From contig KV424052.1 in assembly GCA_001632435.1 (NCBI GenBank), forward strand, positions 1-64,000: 64,000 nucleotides of DNA. Reading direction: 5' to 3'. The position numbers were made by a program, and so were the translations under genes. Position 1 is the first letter of the stretch, and every line of letters starts with the position of its first letter. The notes under the pieces were generated by a model, which worked only from the letters and a program-made list of their open reading frames with translations, was not told where the DNA came from and ran no database searches. Of this stretch, positions 1 to 10,758 are shown one piece after another. This DNA is from Calocera cornea HHB12733 (lineage: Eukaryota; Basidiomycota; Dacrymycetes; Dacrymycetales; Dacrymycetaceae).

Positions 1-3000
1 TGTTACACTGGAAAGCTTAGAAGCCTTGGACAACACTTATCCAGGTTTCTGTGTGGCCAAACAAGTTGGTGCTATCACAGTTTTGACTATGCAAACTCCT
101 TTTATGGCTACTCAAGCTTTAAAAGAAGTCATTGCAGAAGAAGCTGTCAATGGCTTTGTCTCTGATGCAGCCCACAAATTCTGGCAACGTGCAGATTCAA
201 TTCTAATGATCAGCTCCACCTATTCCCCAGATCTACATTCATGGGTTCCTGTTTTGATCTCCTATTGCAATGGCCAAACTCAAGATCACTATTGCCATCA
301 TTTTGAAGCATTATTTGATTGCATTCTCCAACAATGCAAGAAAACCAATACACCTTTTGAGGTAAAGCTTCTTGCTAATGTGAGTTCACTATTATATCGA
401 TTGATTATCTGCTGATGTATGTTAGGTCTTGGATCACTCAACTGCTCAAAGCAATGGTTTCATCCAAGCTTTCACTCAGTTCTGCATAAAGCATTCCCTT
501 CTTGAAGATCACAATATAGAAACATTGAAGAATCAAGCAGAAAGCCTCATGAGAGGATGTGGAGAACACTTCAGAGCTACAGTAACAAGACTGAAGAGGG
601 ATACAGCTCTTATTCCTAAAGAAAAGATATCTGTCTTTGCTCAACTTGTGGAAACACTCTTTGAGGCAGAAGATCTTCTTGGTTTCCAGGCTGCCTGTTC
701 AAGACTATTACAAGAATTCCCCAAGATTGAAGGTTGGCTTTCCTGGTGGAAGCAAGAAAGACATGCATCTATGTTGTTTTATGCATTTCGCAAGATGGAT
801 CAGGCACTTTGGAACAGCTTGCCTACAACCACTAATGCAGAAGAAGCCATGCACTTTCGATTCTACACTGCAGGTGGCAACAAACTTCATTTACCTTTCT
901 TGGAAGGCTGTCATTTACTCCATCATATTGCTGTTTACTTTGAAAAGCAATTTCAAGCAGTTCAAGGTAAATCTCTCTATAAAATTCCATCAAATCATAG
1001 CTAATACACATCAGCTGGCATTAGGACTCGTTATGGGCAACCAGAGCCTTGGAAAGCAGTTCAAAAAGCTACTGGACATTCTAAGCTTAATAGAGCTAAA
1101 ATACCAGCATCTTATAGCAATGATGGAAGACCTCCTGATACTGCATCAAGACTTTCACAATACAACAGTCCAACCAAGCCAAAAATGAAGACTTCTTTTA
1201 AAGCCACAGAGTATCGACTAGGCATTCCTTGGTCCAAGAACTCTTGCTGGTTGGATACATGGCTGGAGCTCTTATTTCAAATGATTTCTCTGGATTCTCT
1301 GGCCTTCACAAACAGTTACGCCAACCTTCCTCCAAATACCATTGATGCAGCATTCTATGAGCTCATGGTATCAAGAATAGAAGCTCAAGGAACCAATGAA
1401 GCAGCTCTCCAGACTCAATTGGCCATTGCCAGAGATAATTTCAGAAAGAAATTGGCCATGTATGGTGATGTTGAAGAAGACTTCAATGCATTTGGTTCTC
1501 TAACAGTATGTTTTGCCATTAACTTATTAGAATCATAAACTTATTGACTTCATAGGCTTGTTTCTCAAGGCTTGGCAAAGACTTGTTAGGGTTAAATGCC
1601 TACTTCCAGGCATTATCCTACTTCAGAGGCTTTTATACAACCTATCAAGTTTGCACTGGTGATGCCTCAATGGCAGAACCTTATCAAAGCTCTTCAACCC
1701 ATGCACAAGTGCTAGCCAAGCCAGGATCCAAGCCTTATATTACCTTGGATGATGCACTCAAGTCCAAATATCATGGAGATCTCCAACAATTCTTCTGGAA
1801 CACAATCAATGGCAAGAGCCATCACTCTCAGCAATCTTCTAATTGCTGGAGACAAAAGGATGGGAAACCTCTTTGCCCAGGACATGCTACTCAAGCTGTG
1901 GATATGCACTTTACTCTGCCTCTTTGCCTGGTTTTTGAAGAATTGGAGGTATCATCAACTGCAAGCAAAGAAAACAATGATTGGAACTATCCACTCAAGC
2001 TCAGGCCATATCCTAGGACTTATGTCCTTGCAAATAGTGAAGGACTTCACTATGAATTGCTTGGCAGAGTCTACCTCAAGGCCAATCACTTTACTGGGGA
2101 TTATTCCCTAAACCAACAACATGTCTATTCATATAATGGCATGAAACATGGTGGTAAAGCAGTTTTGCTTCAAGGCAATGCTTGTACTGCCAATCATGCA
2201 TTAGCTGGAAGACATGCATTTACTTATGCTGCCTTTTATTACTTAAAAGGTGGTGTGAAGGCACAGCAAATCTTCATGGAACACCAATGCAAGCTTTTGC
2301 AAGAGCAATACCAGCTTTCAATATCCCATTCTGCAAGTGATGGATTACCAACAATAATCTGCACTCGCCCTGGTATTAAACAGCTAGTACCTGAAGAGCT
2401 GTTTTGGCTGAAACATCCAAATCCCCAAAGATCAAGACAAGAACTTGGATTTACTCTACCGTACACTCACAAGCATACAAACCTCTCTCTGTCCCCAACA
2501 CCAGGACCAGAACCAGCTACTCCTCTGCCTTCATCCTCACCTCCTACACTGGATTCACCATATCCAGTCAAATGTAGATGTGGGTTGGCTGGCAACGGTC
2601 ACAAGCTGGATACAACATCTGGAGGGACTATGGTAGAATGCAGTCTTTGCTTCAATTGGTCACATGTTGCATGTGTACCACATGGACATGCTGAACCCAC
2701 TCAAAGGGAAACCTTTATCTGCTCTTTCTGTCAAGAACACACTCTTCATCCTATGGCAAGAAGAAAGGTCAAGCCCAAGGACACACGTCCTCTAGCCCAA
2801 AGACTATCACCAGGTATGGGTGCTTTAGCTAAGCTGGGTAAATACTATTACCCAGTGAGGCTCTTGCAAAAGCTTCCAAACAAGCAATGGAAAGTCTCAT
2901 GGTGGCGGGGCAACAAATACAGACACAGAAAGCTTCAGCCTACTGCAGAATCTCTGGTCTTGGAGAGTGACTTGATTGATTCACTTTGGAAGAACAAACT

Positions 3001-3992
3001 AGCTAGACGCAAAGTTCAAGTAAGTATTAACCTTTACTATAATTTTGTTCTAAACTCATAGTTTTAATTAGCTGGGAATGTGGTCTTTGGCTTCTACACA
3101 AGACCCATCAGAGGACAAGCTAACAACTGCACTCATACCATGCAGTATGGCACTGGCTAATATACTTGCACCTCATGAAAATACCCTGCGCTCAATTCTT
3201 TTGCAAGGATCAAGCTCTCAGTTTATTCCAGCAGTTGAATGGGCTAAAGAGCAAGTCCAACAAGGACATGCTACATCAGTATTCAAGGTCAATTTGCACA
3301 ATATCAACAACTCTGTGCTGGCTGGAGACTTAACATTGGACACTCAAAGCCAAATTCTCTTTTGGCTACATGCACATTTTGATACAGCTGCTACACCTAA
3401 AGCAGAATGGTACATGCAACCTATGCACTTACATGCTCTGACTCTGGTGACTCTGGCTCAACAACAAACACTCTTCTACAAAGAAAATCCTAGTGCAAGC
3501 AAAGAAGAACTTCTCAAAATGGCTTGGCAACATCTTTGCACTGCTCCAGCACCTTTGGAAAAAGTGGATGTAGATTGGGAAGCCATTCAAGAGCTAGAGT
3601 ATTGGATGTTTGAGAAATCCAAGCAAGCAGGACCTGCAGGTAATGAACAATGGGGTTTAGATGCTGGTTTCCATCAAGGTGGTTGGATACCTTATGATGA
3701 ACTACCTGATACTGGTTATGAATACTCTAACTTGCAAGACCTGGAGGTAAGTCCTATTTCTACCTAATTGTACACTTGAAAACTAACAATAATCTAGGTT
3801 GGACTAGATTTTGATAAGCAACAATCACCAGCAGACAGTATCATAGTACCACCTCGCCCACCTAGACCTTTACCACGTCCTCGGCCTCTAAACAAACCCA
3901 AAAGACCTAGACAAGAAGCAGAAACCTTGCCTTTAGATAGTGGTATTGATACTTACTTCCAACCAACTAAAAAACCCAAACTTAGTAGTTGA
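1..3992 (+). CDS. MULE-like transposase / USP-like peptidase / PHD-finger fusion, 5' end outside window
   Basis: Partial gene that runs in from the left edge. Exons by splice-site reading: <1-361, 426-966, 1015-1505, 1556-3019, 3072-3746, 3798-3992; all phases agree. The first two exons resemble fungal MULE-type transposases (a YSPDLHSWVPVL-like core, LDHSTAQSNGF, and a GCGEHF Cys/His cluster). Exon 3 carries NSCWLDTWLELL, like a USP Cys box (Cys codon 1245-1247). Exon 4 has a matching His region, ANHFTGDY (His codon 2087-2089), followed by YSYNGMKHGG. Further on comes a C4HC3 PHD finger (CRCG, CSLC, WSHVAC, CSFC; about 2570-2735) and a Tudor-like YYPVRLLQ...WKVSWWRGN segment. The C-terminus is Pro-rich with a KKPK basic stretch. 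The AT-rich codon use differs from the neighbouring genes, as expected of a mobile element. The domain names are my inference from motifs; the transposase and USP catalytic status is unproven. Confidence 0.72.
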
Positions 3993-4053
3993 GAGTAGAA
4001 TCAAATTGATTGAGTGGTGTGGTGCTTTATAAGTGGAGATACATTAAGAGTGA

Positions 4054-4431
4054 TCACATCAGCAGGTGTTCAAAAAGCAAGTCCTTTTCCAAGTCTTCCT
4101 TGTACTTGGCCTCTACTGCTGAGAGAAACAAGTTTCTCTCATGATTATCCATCCTCTCCTCCTCCATAAATGCCTCCAACTCCTCCATGCTTTCCATCAA
4201 CTTGGCTGTAGACTCCAGGGAGATTTGAGTGAGCCTCATAGAGGGTGCTTCTCCAGCCCACCAGGGCTTAGGAAGGCCAAGGAACTGGGCAGCCTTGACC
4301 ATTCTGGTTGGGTAGAAGTAGATACCCCATTGAGTTTGGAAGCTTTCTCCAGGGGTGGGGAGAAGATGTGGGTAGCTGGCAATGATTTCTTCACAGAGCT
4401 GGATGTAATCAGCTGGAGTGAGTGTTGTCAT
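4054..4431 (-). CDS. Small acidic hypothetical protein of the transposon island
   Basis: Intronless 125-residue reading frame starting MTTLTPADYIQLCEEI. Its mid-part is hydrophobic/aromatic (IYFYPTRMVKAAQFLGLP, PKPWWAGE), followed by a Glu-rich helical tail with a likely coiled coil (MESMEELEAFMEEE). I do not recognise the family. It lies only 62 nt downstream of the transposase-fusion stop on the opposite strand and shares its low GC, so it may be a passenger gene of the same element. It could also be a truncated exon of a longer gene, but no convincing upstream exon was seen. Confidence 0.5.
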   Translation of the reverse strand: MTTLTPADYIQLCEEIIASYPHLLPTPGESFQTQWGIYFYPTRMVKAAQFLGLPKPWWAGEAPSMRLTQISLESTAKLMESMEELEAFMEEERMDNHERNLFLSAVEAKYKEDLEKDLLFEHLLM

Positions 4432-4624
4432 TGTATTGGAAGAGTAGTGTTATTGTTGAAGGTTGTTGTAGTTGTATTGTTGTTGTTTGGTGAATATAGG
4501 TGTGTGTTGTTTGCGACAGGTGGTGGTAGGTGTGTAAGATGCATGTCCAAGTAATGGACCCTGACAATAATTTTAAGGAAACAGATTTGCTTCCATACCC
4601 TGAACTGTACAGTTTCAGCCACTC

Positions 4625-4800
4625 CTCCCGACCATCCCCATCATTGCTATCTATCCTTATCCTCACTATCCCAGTCTCTGTCTTCCCCATCCCTATTATC
4701 CCCATCCTCATCCTCACCATTCCCATCCTCCCTATCCTAGTCCCTGTCTCCAGTCTCACTATCTACATTCTCACCATCCCTATCCTCCCTGCTGTCACTA
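4625..4800. repeat. Degenerate CCTATCC/CCATCC pyrimidine-rich tandem repeat
   Basis: The plus strand is dominated by variants of ATCCTCACTATCCC and CCCATCCTCATCC, a degenerate short-period repeat between the two small minus-strand genes. The frames that stay open across it give low-complexity Ile/Pro/Leu runs and are not taken as genes. Confidence 0.6.
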
Positions 4801-4880
4801 TCTCCTTCTGTAGTAAAGTAAACCATATGAGCTACATTCATTTTGTAGCTACTTTAGAGACATGAAGTATAATGCTAACT

Positions 4881-5298
4881 TTAGTTAGCAGTTGCATTAG
4901 CCTGGGCTGCCTTCTTCCTCTCCTTGGCCTTCTGCTTCCTCTGCTTCTTCTTCTGCTTCTTCTCCTGAAGCCTCTCCCTCAGTTTCTTCACTTCCAAAGA
5001 AGTGGAAGCAAGGTTAGAAGCCAGTTCCTTCTCTTTATGAACTTTCTTGGCCAGCTCCTCTTCAAGACCTTTCTAATTCCTTATTAGCATGAGTTTAAAG
5101 AAGAATAAACAAGAGCTCACCAAGTTAAGGTTCTGAACACCATGAAGATCACCTGGTTTCACAGACTTCCCCTTCTTGCCAGTCTGCCTAGACATTTTCT
5201 TCACTCCAGCTTGACCAGAGCGTGTTTTTCTAAAGCAAATCATTAGTAACTATTATAAAAGTAATAAACTGCATTAATACTCACCTAACAGGTGTCAT
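4881..5298 (-). CDS. Small basic coiled-coil protein, three exons
   Basis: Spliced gene: exon 1 5298-5285, exon 2 5229-5121, exon 3 5072-4881 (14+109+192 nt, phases consistent, 104 residues). Introns have GTGAGT/GTGAGC donors and TTTAG/ATTAG acceptors, each about 50 nt. The product starts MTPVRKTRSGQAGVKK, and its C-terminal half is a Lys/Arg/Gln-rich helix (KKLRERLQEKKQKKKQRKQ) that looks like a coiled coil or nucleic-acid-binding tail. I do not recognise the family. It shares the AT-rich composition of the adjacent transposase fusion and ends the island, so it is probably another gene of the same element. The three-exon structure with a 14-nt first exon is inferred from sequence alone. Confidence 0.6.
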
Positions 5299-5373
5299 AG
5301 TATACTAATATGGGGTGGATGGCTGTTCTAAAGAGGATGTAGTGTAGGATGAGGCCGCATTTTCGGAAAAAAT

Positions 5374-5415
5374 TGCTTCCGTTTGCTTCCGTTGCGGAAG
5401 CAAATTTGCTTCCGC
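5374..5415. repeat. TGCTTCCG direct repeats plus perfect 22-bp palindrome
   Basis: TGCTTCCG occurs at 5374 and 5384. It is followed at 5394-5415 by a perfect 22-bp palindrome whose half-site is GCGGAAGCAAA, so the same octamer appears again in both orientations. It sits where the AT-rich transposon island gives way to GC-rich host DNA, about 75 bp beyond the start of the small coiled-coil gene. It may be a terminal or subterminal transposase-binding site; alternatively it is a transcription-factor site of the COG8 promoter. Confidence 0.6.
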
Positions 5416-5942
5416 TTGGTGCGACCCGACCCTGAGCAAAAGACCGGGCCAAAAGGGGTCCGTGCGACAGTCCTCGAAAAAAAAGCCAATCCTGGCGAGG
5501 ACCCTGGGCCCGTGACCTAATGCTTTCGGGGATGAGTGTGTGCTGCCTTTCCCAGGCTCGGCTGCGCTCTGAACCCGGTTGATCACTACACTGGCTGACG
5601 CGCCCCTTTCGGGGGGTGCAATTGAGCGGCCTAGGCGAGGCATCGTCTAGGTAAGAGGGTCGTCGGCCTTCCCTTCGGGGTTGGTTTAAGGCCCCGTCGG
5701 GTAGGGCACCGAGGGAACCTGCCGAAAGGCACACACTCACTCAGCCCGGCCGACACCACTCTCTTTTGGCCCACCACGGCACAACGCAGTTCGACGCAGC
5801 TGCATCTGCAGCTGCCTGCAGTTCAACGCAGCACTTCCTCCCAGCCCTGGCGGGAGCACGCCGTCGCGTCGTGCTCGCTGGTTCGCGCAGCCTCGCAATC
5901 ACCTCGCCTGGTCCACGTCGACCTCAGTGATAGCCCCGAGGG
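5416..5942. other. Intergenic, 5' side of COG8
   Basis: GC-rich stretch with no supported gene. The open frames here lack splice logic or homology. It presumably contains the 5' UTR and promoter of the COG8 gene; no clear TATA box was seen. Confidence 0.5.
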
Positions 5943-7700
5943 ATGGAGACCGTCGCTGAAGAGGCCTCTTCCGGGCGGACATCGCCCATCTTGCATACAC
6001 TGGCCGATCTCCCGCCCTCGCTCATCGAGCTCATCTCCGCGTCCGACCCATCAGCGGCTGCGACCCTCGCGACACCAGCAGCGCAGTCGTACCTCTCGTA
6101 CATATCCTCCCTCGACCTACCATCGCTCTTGCAGGAACCGATCCAACTTACCTCCGAATCATCGACCATCACGAACGAGCTGACTGGGCTATGTCAGAGG
6201 GAATACCGGACGTTCCTCTCTGTTCACAAGACGACGACGTCACTGTCATCGTCTCTTGACTCTCTCGACTCTTCTCTCACCTCCCTCTTGGATGCCCTCC
6301 CGGCATTGGAAACCCAGTGCCGGTCTTTCGCCGATCAGACCAAATCCCTGCAAGCATCGCGGCAGCGGGCCAACCTTGTACTAGAGCAGTCCGACAAGCT
6401 GCTTGACATCCTCGAGATCCCTCAACTCCTCGACACCTGCGTTCGCAATGGGCACTACCAAGAAGCACTCGACCTCTCCGCCCATGCAACATCCCTCCTG
6501 AAGCGCTTTCCGTCCGTGCAAGTTGTGCGGGATGTAGCGGCTGAGGTGGACGCAACGATGCGGCAGATGCTGATCCAGCTATTACACGTCCTTCGCGAGC
6601 CTGCAAAACTACCGACGCTATTCAAAGCTATCAACTTCCTACGCCGCATGCAGCCGCCACCCCTCAGCGAGCCGGAGCTCGCACTGGCGTTTCTCACGTC
6701 ACGGATGTCGATGTTGTCGGCCGTCCTGCACGCCCTCGAGCCCGAACGATCGACGGACCCGGCACGATACGTGCGCAAGTATGTGGACGCCTTCCGCGAA
6801 GGCGCCTACGACATCCTCACCCAATATACGACCATCTTCCTCGAGCGCCCTTCCGCGAACAAGAGCCCAGAACTGCAAGACTACCTCACTTCGTTCTCGC
6901 ACCACCTGTTGTCGACCCTGATCGGCACGCTCGAAACGTCGCTGCCCTTGGTCGAGGACGCAAGCGCGCTCAGCTCCTTGTTGACCCAGCTATCCTACTG
7001 CTCTGCATCTTTCGCTCGCATTGGCCTCGACTTCCGCGCCCTTCTCGCACCATTGTTTGAACAGGCGGTATTGTCCGCTACTAGGCGATCGCTGCGATCA
7101 GCAGACGCGGCGTTTTCCACCTTCCTCGCATCCGCCGGCAAATCGACGCGGCCGCCATCCACCTTCCTCTTCGCATCCGACGCATCCGACTCGTTACTTG
7201 ACACACATACACCCGTGCATACATCATCCACTCAAAACCCACCCGTATACCTGGCATCGCTCCCGCCAATCGCGACATACCTCAACTCGCAGCTGACGAC
7301 GCTGAATTCTCTGCGACTGCTTGCTCCATCGGCTCTGTTATCACCACTACTCGAGGCGCTCGACAACTCGCTCTGCGAGTCGTCATCAGCCCTCCTCGCC
7401 TTCTGCCGCTCATCATGGACAACTGTCACGCGCCGGACGAGCTTCGAGGTGGACGATTCTGAGCGGGAGAAGCAGAGGGAGAAGGATAAGAAGGTGCTGC
7501 TGCTTGTTGGGCGAGCATGGGTGGATGACCTGGGCCCGTTCTTGAGGGCAGGGCTGGTGAAGGGTGTATATGGACGAGAAGGCGAGGTGGAAGAGTCGGA
7601 CCAGTGGGTCAGGGCGAAAGCGGAGTGGGATACGTGGTGGGAGGATATCGGAGAGAGACGGCGAGCGAGCATCAACGGTGTGGTTGAGGAGGAGAGTTGA
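5943..7700 (+). CDS. COG8: Conserved oligomeric Golgi complex subunit 8 (Dor1 family)
   Basis: Single-exon 585-residue protein. The N-terminal ~370 residues match the Dor1/COG8 pattern: SYLSYISSLDLPSLLQEP, then a region around LCQREYRTFLSVHKTT, a long heptad-rich helix (SSSLDSLDSSLTSLLDALPALE), and ILEIPQLLDTCVRNGHYQEALDLS. COG8 is a lobe B subunit of the COG tether and acts in retrograde intra-Golgi vesicle transport. The C-terminal ~200 residues are Ser-rich and variable. There is no signal peptide or membrane segment, as expected for a peripheral Golgi protein. The start is the first Met, directly before METVAEEASSG. The gene converges on its downstream neighbour with about 62 nt between stops. 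Identification rests on motif recognition of the family. Confidence 0.85.
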   Translation: METVAEEASSGRTSPILHTLADLPPSLIELISASDPSAAATLATPAAQSYLSYISSLDLPSLLQEPIQLTSESSTITNELTGLCQREYRTFLSVHKTTTSLSSSLDSLDSSLTSLLDALPALETQCRSFADQTKSLQASRQRANLVLEQSDKLLDILEIPQLLDTCVRNGHYQEALDLSAHATSLLKRFPSVQVVRDVAAEVDATMRQMLIQLLHVLREPAKLPTLFKAINFLRRMQPPPLSEPELALAFLTSRMSMLSAVLHALEPERSTDPARYVRKYVDAFREGAYDILTQYTTIFLERPSANKSPELQDYLTSFSHHLLSTLIGTLETSLPLVEDASALSSLLTQLSYCSASFARIGLDFRALLAPLFEQAVLSATRRSLRSADAAFSTFLASAGKSTRPPSTFLFASDASDSLLDTHTPVHTSSTQNPPVYLASLPPIATYLNSQLTTLNSLRLLAPSALLSPLLEALDNSLCESSSALLAFCRSSWTTVTRRTSFEVDDSEREKQREKDKKVLLLVGRAWVDDLGPFLRAGLVKGVYGREGEVEESDQWVRAKAEWDTWWEDIGERRRASINGVVEEES

Positions 7701-7762
7701 GCTCAGTCTGTAAGTGCCCGCTCATCCACATGTATGCGCGTGTATATTTTCGAATACTATTG

Positions 7763-8586
7763 TTATTCGTCACCGTAATCGCTGTCGTCCTCATCATCAC
7801 TGTACGGCCCACCGTCGCTCTCGTAGTTGCCCGCGCCCATCTCCTCGTGTTCCTCTCGCCTGGTCATCCCATTCACATGAATGCGCACTGCGACAGTCTT
7901 GCCCTCCGCGTCTACCGCCTTCCAGAGACTGATTTCTGCCATCAATGAGACTGAGCAAGTATCAGCAGGAGCTGTGGAGATGCAGATGGCCACGCACAAG
8001 ACAGCCCTCCAACAGTCCTCGTATCACATCCCCTCACATCCGCATGCGCATGCTGCAGCGAGCTATAATACGACTCCAAATTCACCTCTTCGCTCCCCAT
8101 TATCTTCCTCGCACTCTCTTCGCTCAGATACGCGCGCGCAAGGACCACCCCAGAGGCGCAGTCGTGGTTGTAGCTGCCCGCTCGCACCCACTTGAGCCCC
8201 TGGGGTAGACTCACGACGTCCTCTCCTCTCCTACCCAGCACGCTCGCCCGATATGACTCCTCATCCCTCTTCCACTCCTCTATGCTTCTCTCCAGGGCTA
8301 GCTCGTCCCCCTGTCGCTCCCGCACCCAGCGCAGGACGACGACATAGGTGTTGCCGTCCCCTCCGAAGGGAGGGATCGTCTCCCACATGCCGGCCTTCAG
8401 GTCCGGAACATAGACCTCGAGTCTGTCGATGGAGGGCGCAAACCAAAGGTTTCCGCCTACCAGGCATGCGTCGCCGTCGAGACCGATAAGGAACTGGGAG
8501 GGGCAGGTGAGCAGGAGCTGATAGAAGCGGGGGAGCCGTTCGCGGGATCCCATCGTCGGGACGGGGTGCAAGGGATGTGGAGACAT
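7763..8586 (-). CDS. Hypothetical protein with acidic C-terminal tail
   Basis: Two exons proposed: 8586-8028 and 7950-7763 (donor GTGATA, acceptor CTCAG, phase 1), giving about 248 residues. I chose the start at MSPHPLHP; a second Met lies 11 codons on, and the frame stays open upstream through a hydrophobic stretch that I read as UTR. Visible features: FYQLLLTCPSQFLIG, WFAPSIDRLEVYVPD, YVVVLRWVRERQGDE and a very acidic end (YSDDEDDSDYGDE). I do not recognise the family. It lies tail-to-tail with COG8, and its start is about 180 nt from the F-box gene's stop on the same strand. The intron is less certain than in neighbouring genes. Confidence 0.5.
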
Positions 8587-8766
8587 CGACGCGTCTGTTT
8601 CACCGTGCCAGAGCCAGAATTGAATACAGAGATTATTGACGACTAGAGATACAAGGGACAGAAGGGTGCATGCATATATAACTACAAAAGCGTCGACGCG
8701 GAGTAGGATCGAGGGGAAATGTGGAGCCGTCCAAACCAAATAGAGACGAAACAGCATACAAGCAGG

Positions 8767-10135
8767 TCAGAATGCGCCAACGCCGCGCTCATCGACCACC
8801 CTCACACCCCGCTTCCGCAGCAACACAGCAGTGTCGATCATCCCCCTCCTCGCGCCCGTGTCACCCGCACGGCCGAGCGCCTTCAGCCAGCGGAACTCGA
8901 GCAGCTTGACCAGCTTCAGGCTCTGCAGTGCGCCGTACGGGATGCCGCTGCGCAGGAAGGTGGCGTATTCTTGTGTCACCAGCGGGCGGGGGACGGAGAT
9001 GTGCTCCAGTGGGTGAAGGGTGCCACGGAGCGGGGGGTCGAGCGCGGTGGGGAGCGGATGGAGGAGGGTGAGGTCCCGTAGGTCCGGGCAGAGGAGGAGG
9101 AGGTTGCTGGGAGGCGCGATGGGGAGGGAGGGCCATTCGGGGCCGCGGGCGAAGGAGAGGGAGGTAAGCTTCGGCCCGTGCGCGGCGAGGAAGGGTGTGA
9201 TGAGCTCCCCACGCTCGCCGGTGTAGGGAGTCACCGTGAGGGTGCGCAGGGCAGGGAGGGGCGAGGCGAGGAGGATGTCGATGAAGGGCGCGTAGGGCAG
9301 GCCAATTAGCGAAAGGGTGTGGAGGTGGTCCATTCGGAGCGGCTCGCCATGATATCTCCCTGTAATGGGGAGCGGCAACGTCGGCATACCAGTACCATAA
9401 ATCTCCACCTCCTCCAAGAGCTTGCACGCCTTCAATAGTGCAATGACTGGGTCCTCGCCCCTGCCTGTCCTGTCTTCACGCCATGTGCCGCCCTTCACCT
9501 TCCTCAGCCCCGGACAGTTCTCCCCCAGGCCCTTGGCCACGCCCGCACATACCATCCACTCGGGTTTGAGTGCCACCTCCTCCAGCCGGGGTAGCATGGG
9601 CCAGAGCGATTGCAGGCTGTTGTTGAGCTGAAGGAGCTGGCGGTTGGTTAGGTGTGGTGGGAGGAGGGACAGGTCCAGAGTGCGGATCCAGCTTGCGGGT
9701 ATGGAGTAGGGGAGACGGTGGAGTGGGGACCAGAGGGAATCGGTGAGTCGCAGGTGTGATAACAGGGAATCGAAGGTCGTTATGCTCGGAATGTAAGGAT
9801 ATGCATAGAGTTCGGGAAGTGCAACGCGCTACATAGCGGATCAGGGATGAATGCTCTACCATGGGGCAAGACGGGCGTACCTTCCACCACTTGCAAACCC
9901 GTACCACGCTCCATCGCCACCGCTCGTCCTCCTCGCTCCTCATATCGTGCTGATCGCGCCGAATTGCAAGCGTAACGATTCGCGCCCATAACTCGGTTGG
10001 GAGTGGCTGTAGGTGGAGAACCGGTAGCAGAGGGAGCAAGAGTAGGAGGCTCTGCCGCGTCTTGACAGGGGTGAGGAAGGTCGTGTGCGGCGGTGATGAC
10101 GAGAGCGGGTCGATGATAAGAGTGGCTGTCGCCAT
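8767..10135 (-). CDS. F-box / LRR-like protein
   Basis: Two exons: 10135-9881 and 9828-8767, joined by a 52-nt intron (GTACGC...TGTAG), 438 residues. The N-terminal region carries an F-box-like segment, LPTELWARIVTLAIR, followed by WSVVRVCKWWK. The remainder reads as irregular leucine-rich repeats (LLEEVEIYG, LHTLSLIGLP, LRTLTVTPY, LTSLSFARG, LRDLTLLHPL, LQSLKLVKLL). Such proteins usually act as substrate receptors of SCF ubiquitin ligases; the substrate is unknown. Agaricomycetes have greatly expanded families of this type. Start chosen at MATATLIIDP; an in-frame Met lies 9 codons upstream. Confidence 0.75.
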
Positions 10136-10758
10136 GCTGCTGATTCCGTCCGAACTCAGCAACGACGGTATATGGGAGGAGTTGTAGTCCCCTGTCGGGT
10201 TTGCACCTCTCCCTGTTGCGGGGGAGGGGATGGTCGTAAGGACCAGAGGAGGATGGCGGTGACGGGCGTTGAGTGGGCGCCCGATGAGCGCTTACAGCAT
10301 GGATGGCACGCCCCACGGCTAACTCTGGCGGGATCGGAGTTCGGCCCGGCCCTCGATCCCTTGCTCTGCGTCGGGTCCTTTCGGGCGCGACTCCGCGGTC
10401 ATCAGCACGAGACGCAATCGCTCCGATCTCACTAGTTCCGCACCATCATAGCGCAAGCTATAGCAGTACCGTGGCTACAGGCTTGGACTTGCATAGCACC
10501 TACCGGGTAAGACTACAGTATCCGCCGAGTGCATCATTTTCCGGTGTCTATGCTTGTGAAGTTTGAAGAATGCGGGAGGCACCGCATTCCACCAACGCAA
10601 CACTGGTCAAGCTCCTTGCTGCGCGGTCAGTTGATCACACAATGCTATAAGCACCATGTGTTGTGGGACTATTGAAGCTTGCCCTTGGTGCGGACTGAAA
10701 TCATCGACAGTCATCTCCCACCCCTCGATATTGGATCAGAACGATTCTTGTTGCTCCA
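10136..10758. other. Intergenic between F-box gene and NB-ARC-less NLR
   Basis: No gene supported. It contains the divergent promoters of the F-box gene and of the downstream NLR-type gene. Nothing distinctive was seen. Confidence 0.5.

Noticed and set aside
5285..5740. 151-codon minus-strand frame over the palindrome region
   Set aside because: It crosses the island boundary and overlaps exon 1 of the small coiled-coil gene. It has no recognisable content.
10260..10420. Possible tRNA-like GTTCGGCCC/CTTTCGGG elements
   Set aside because: No acceptor stem, anticodon arm or paired T-arm could be built by eye.
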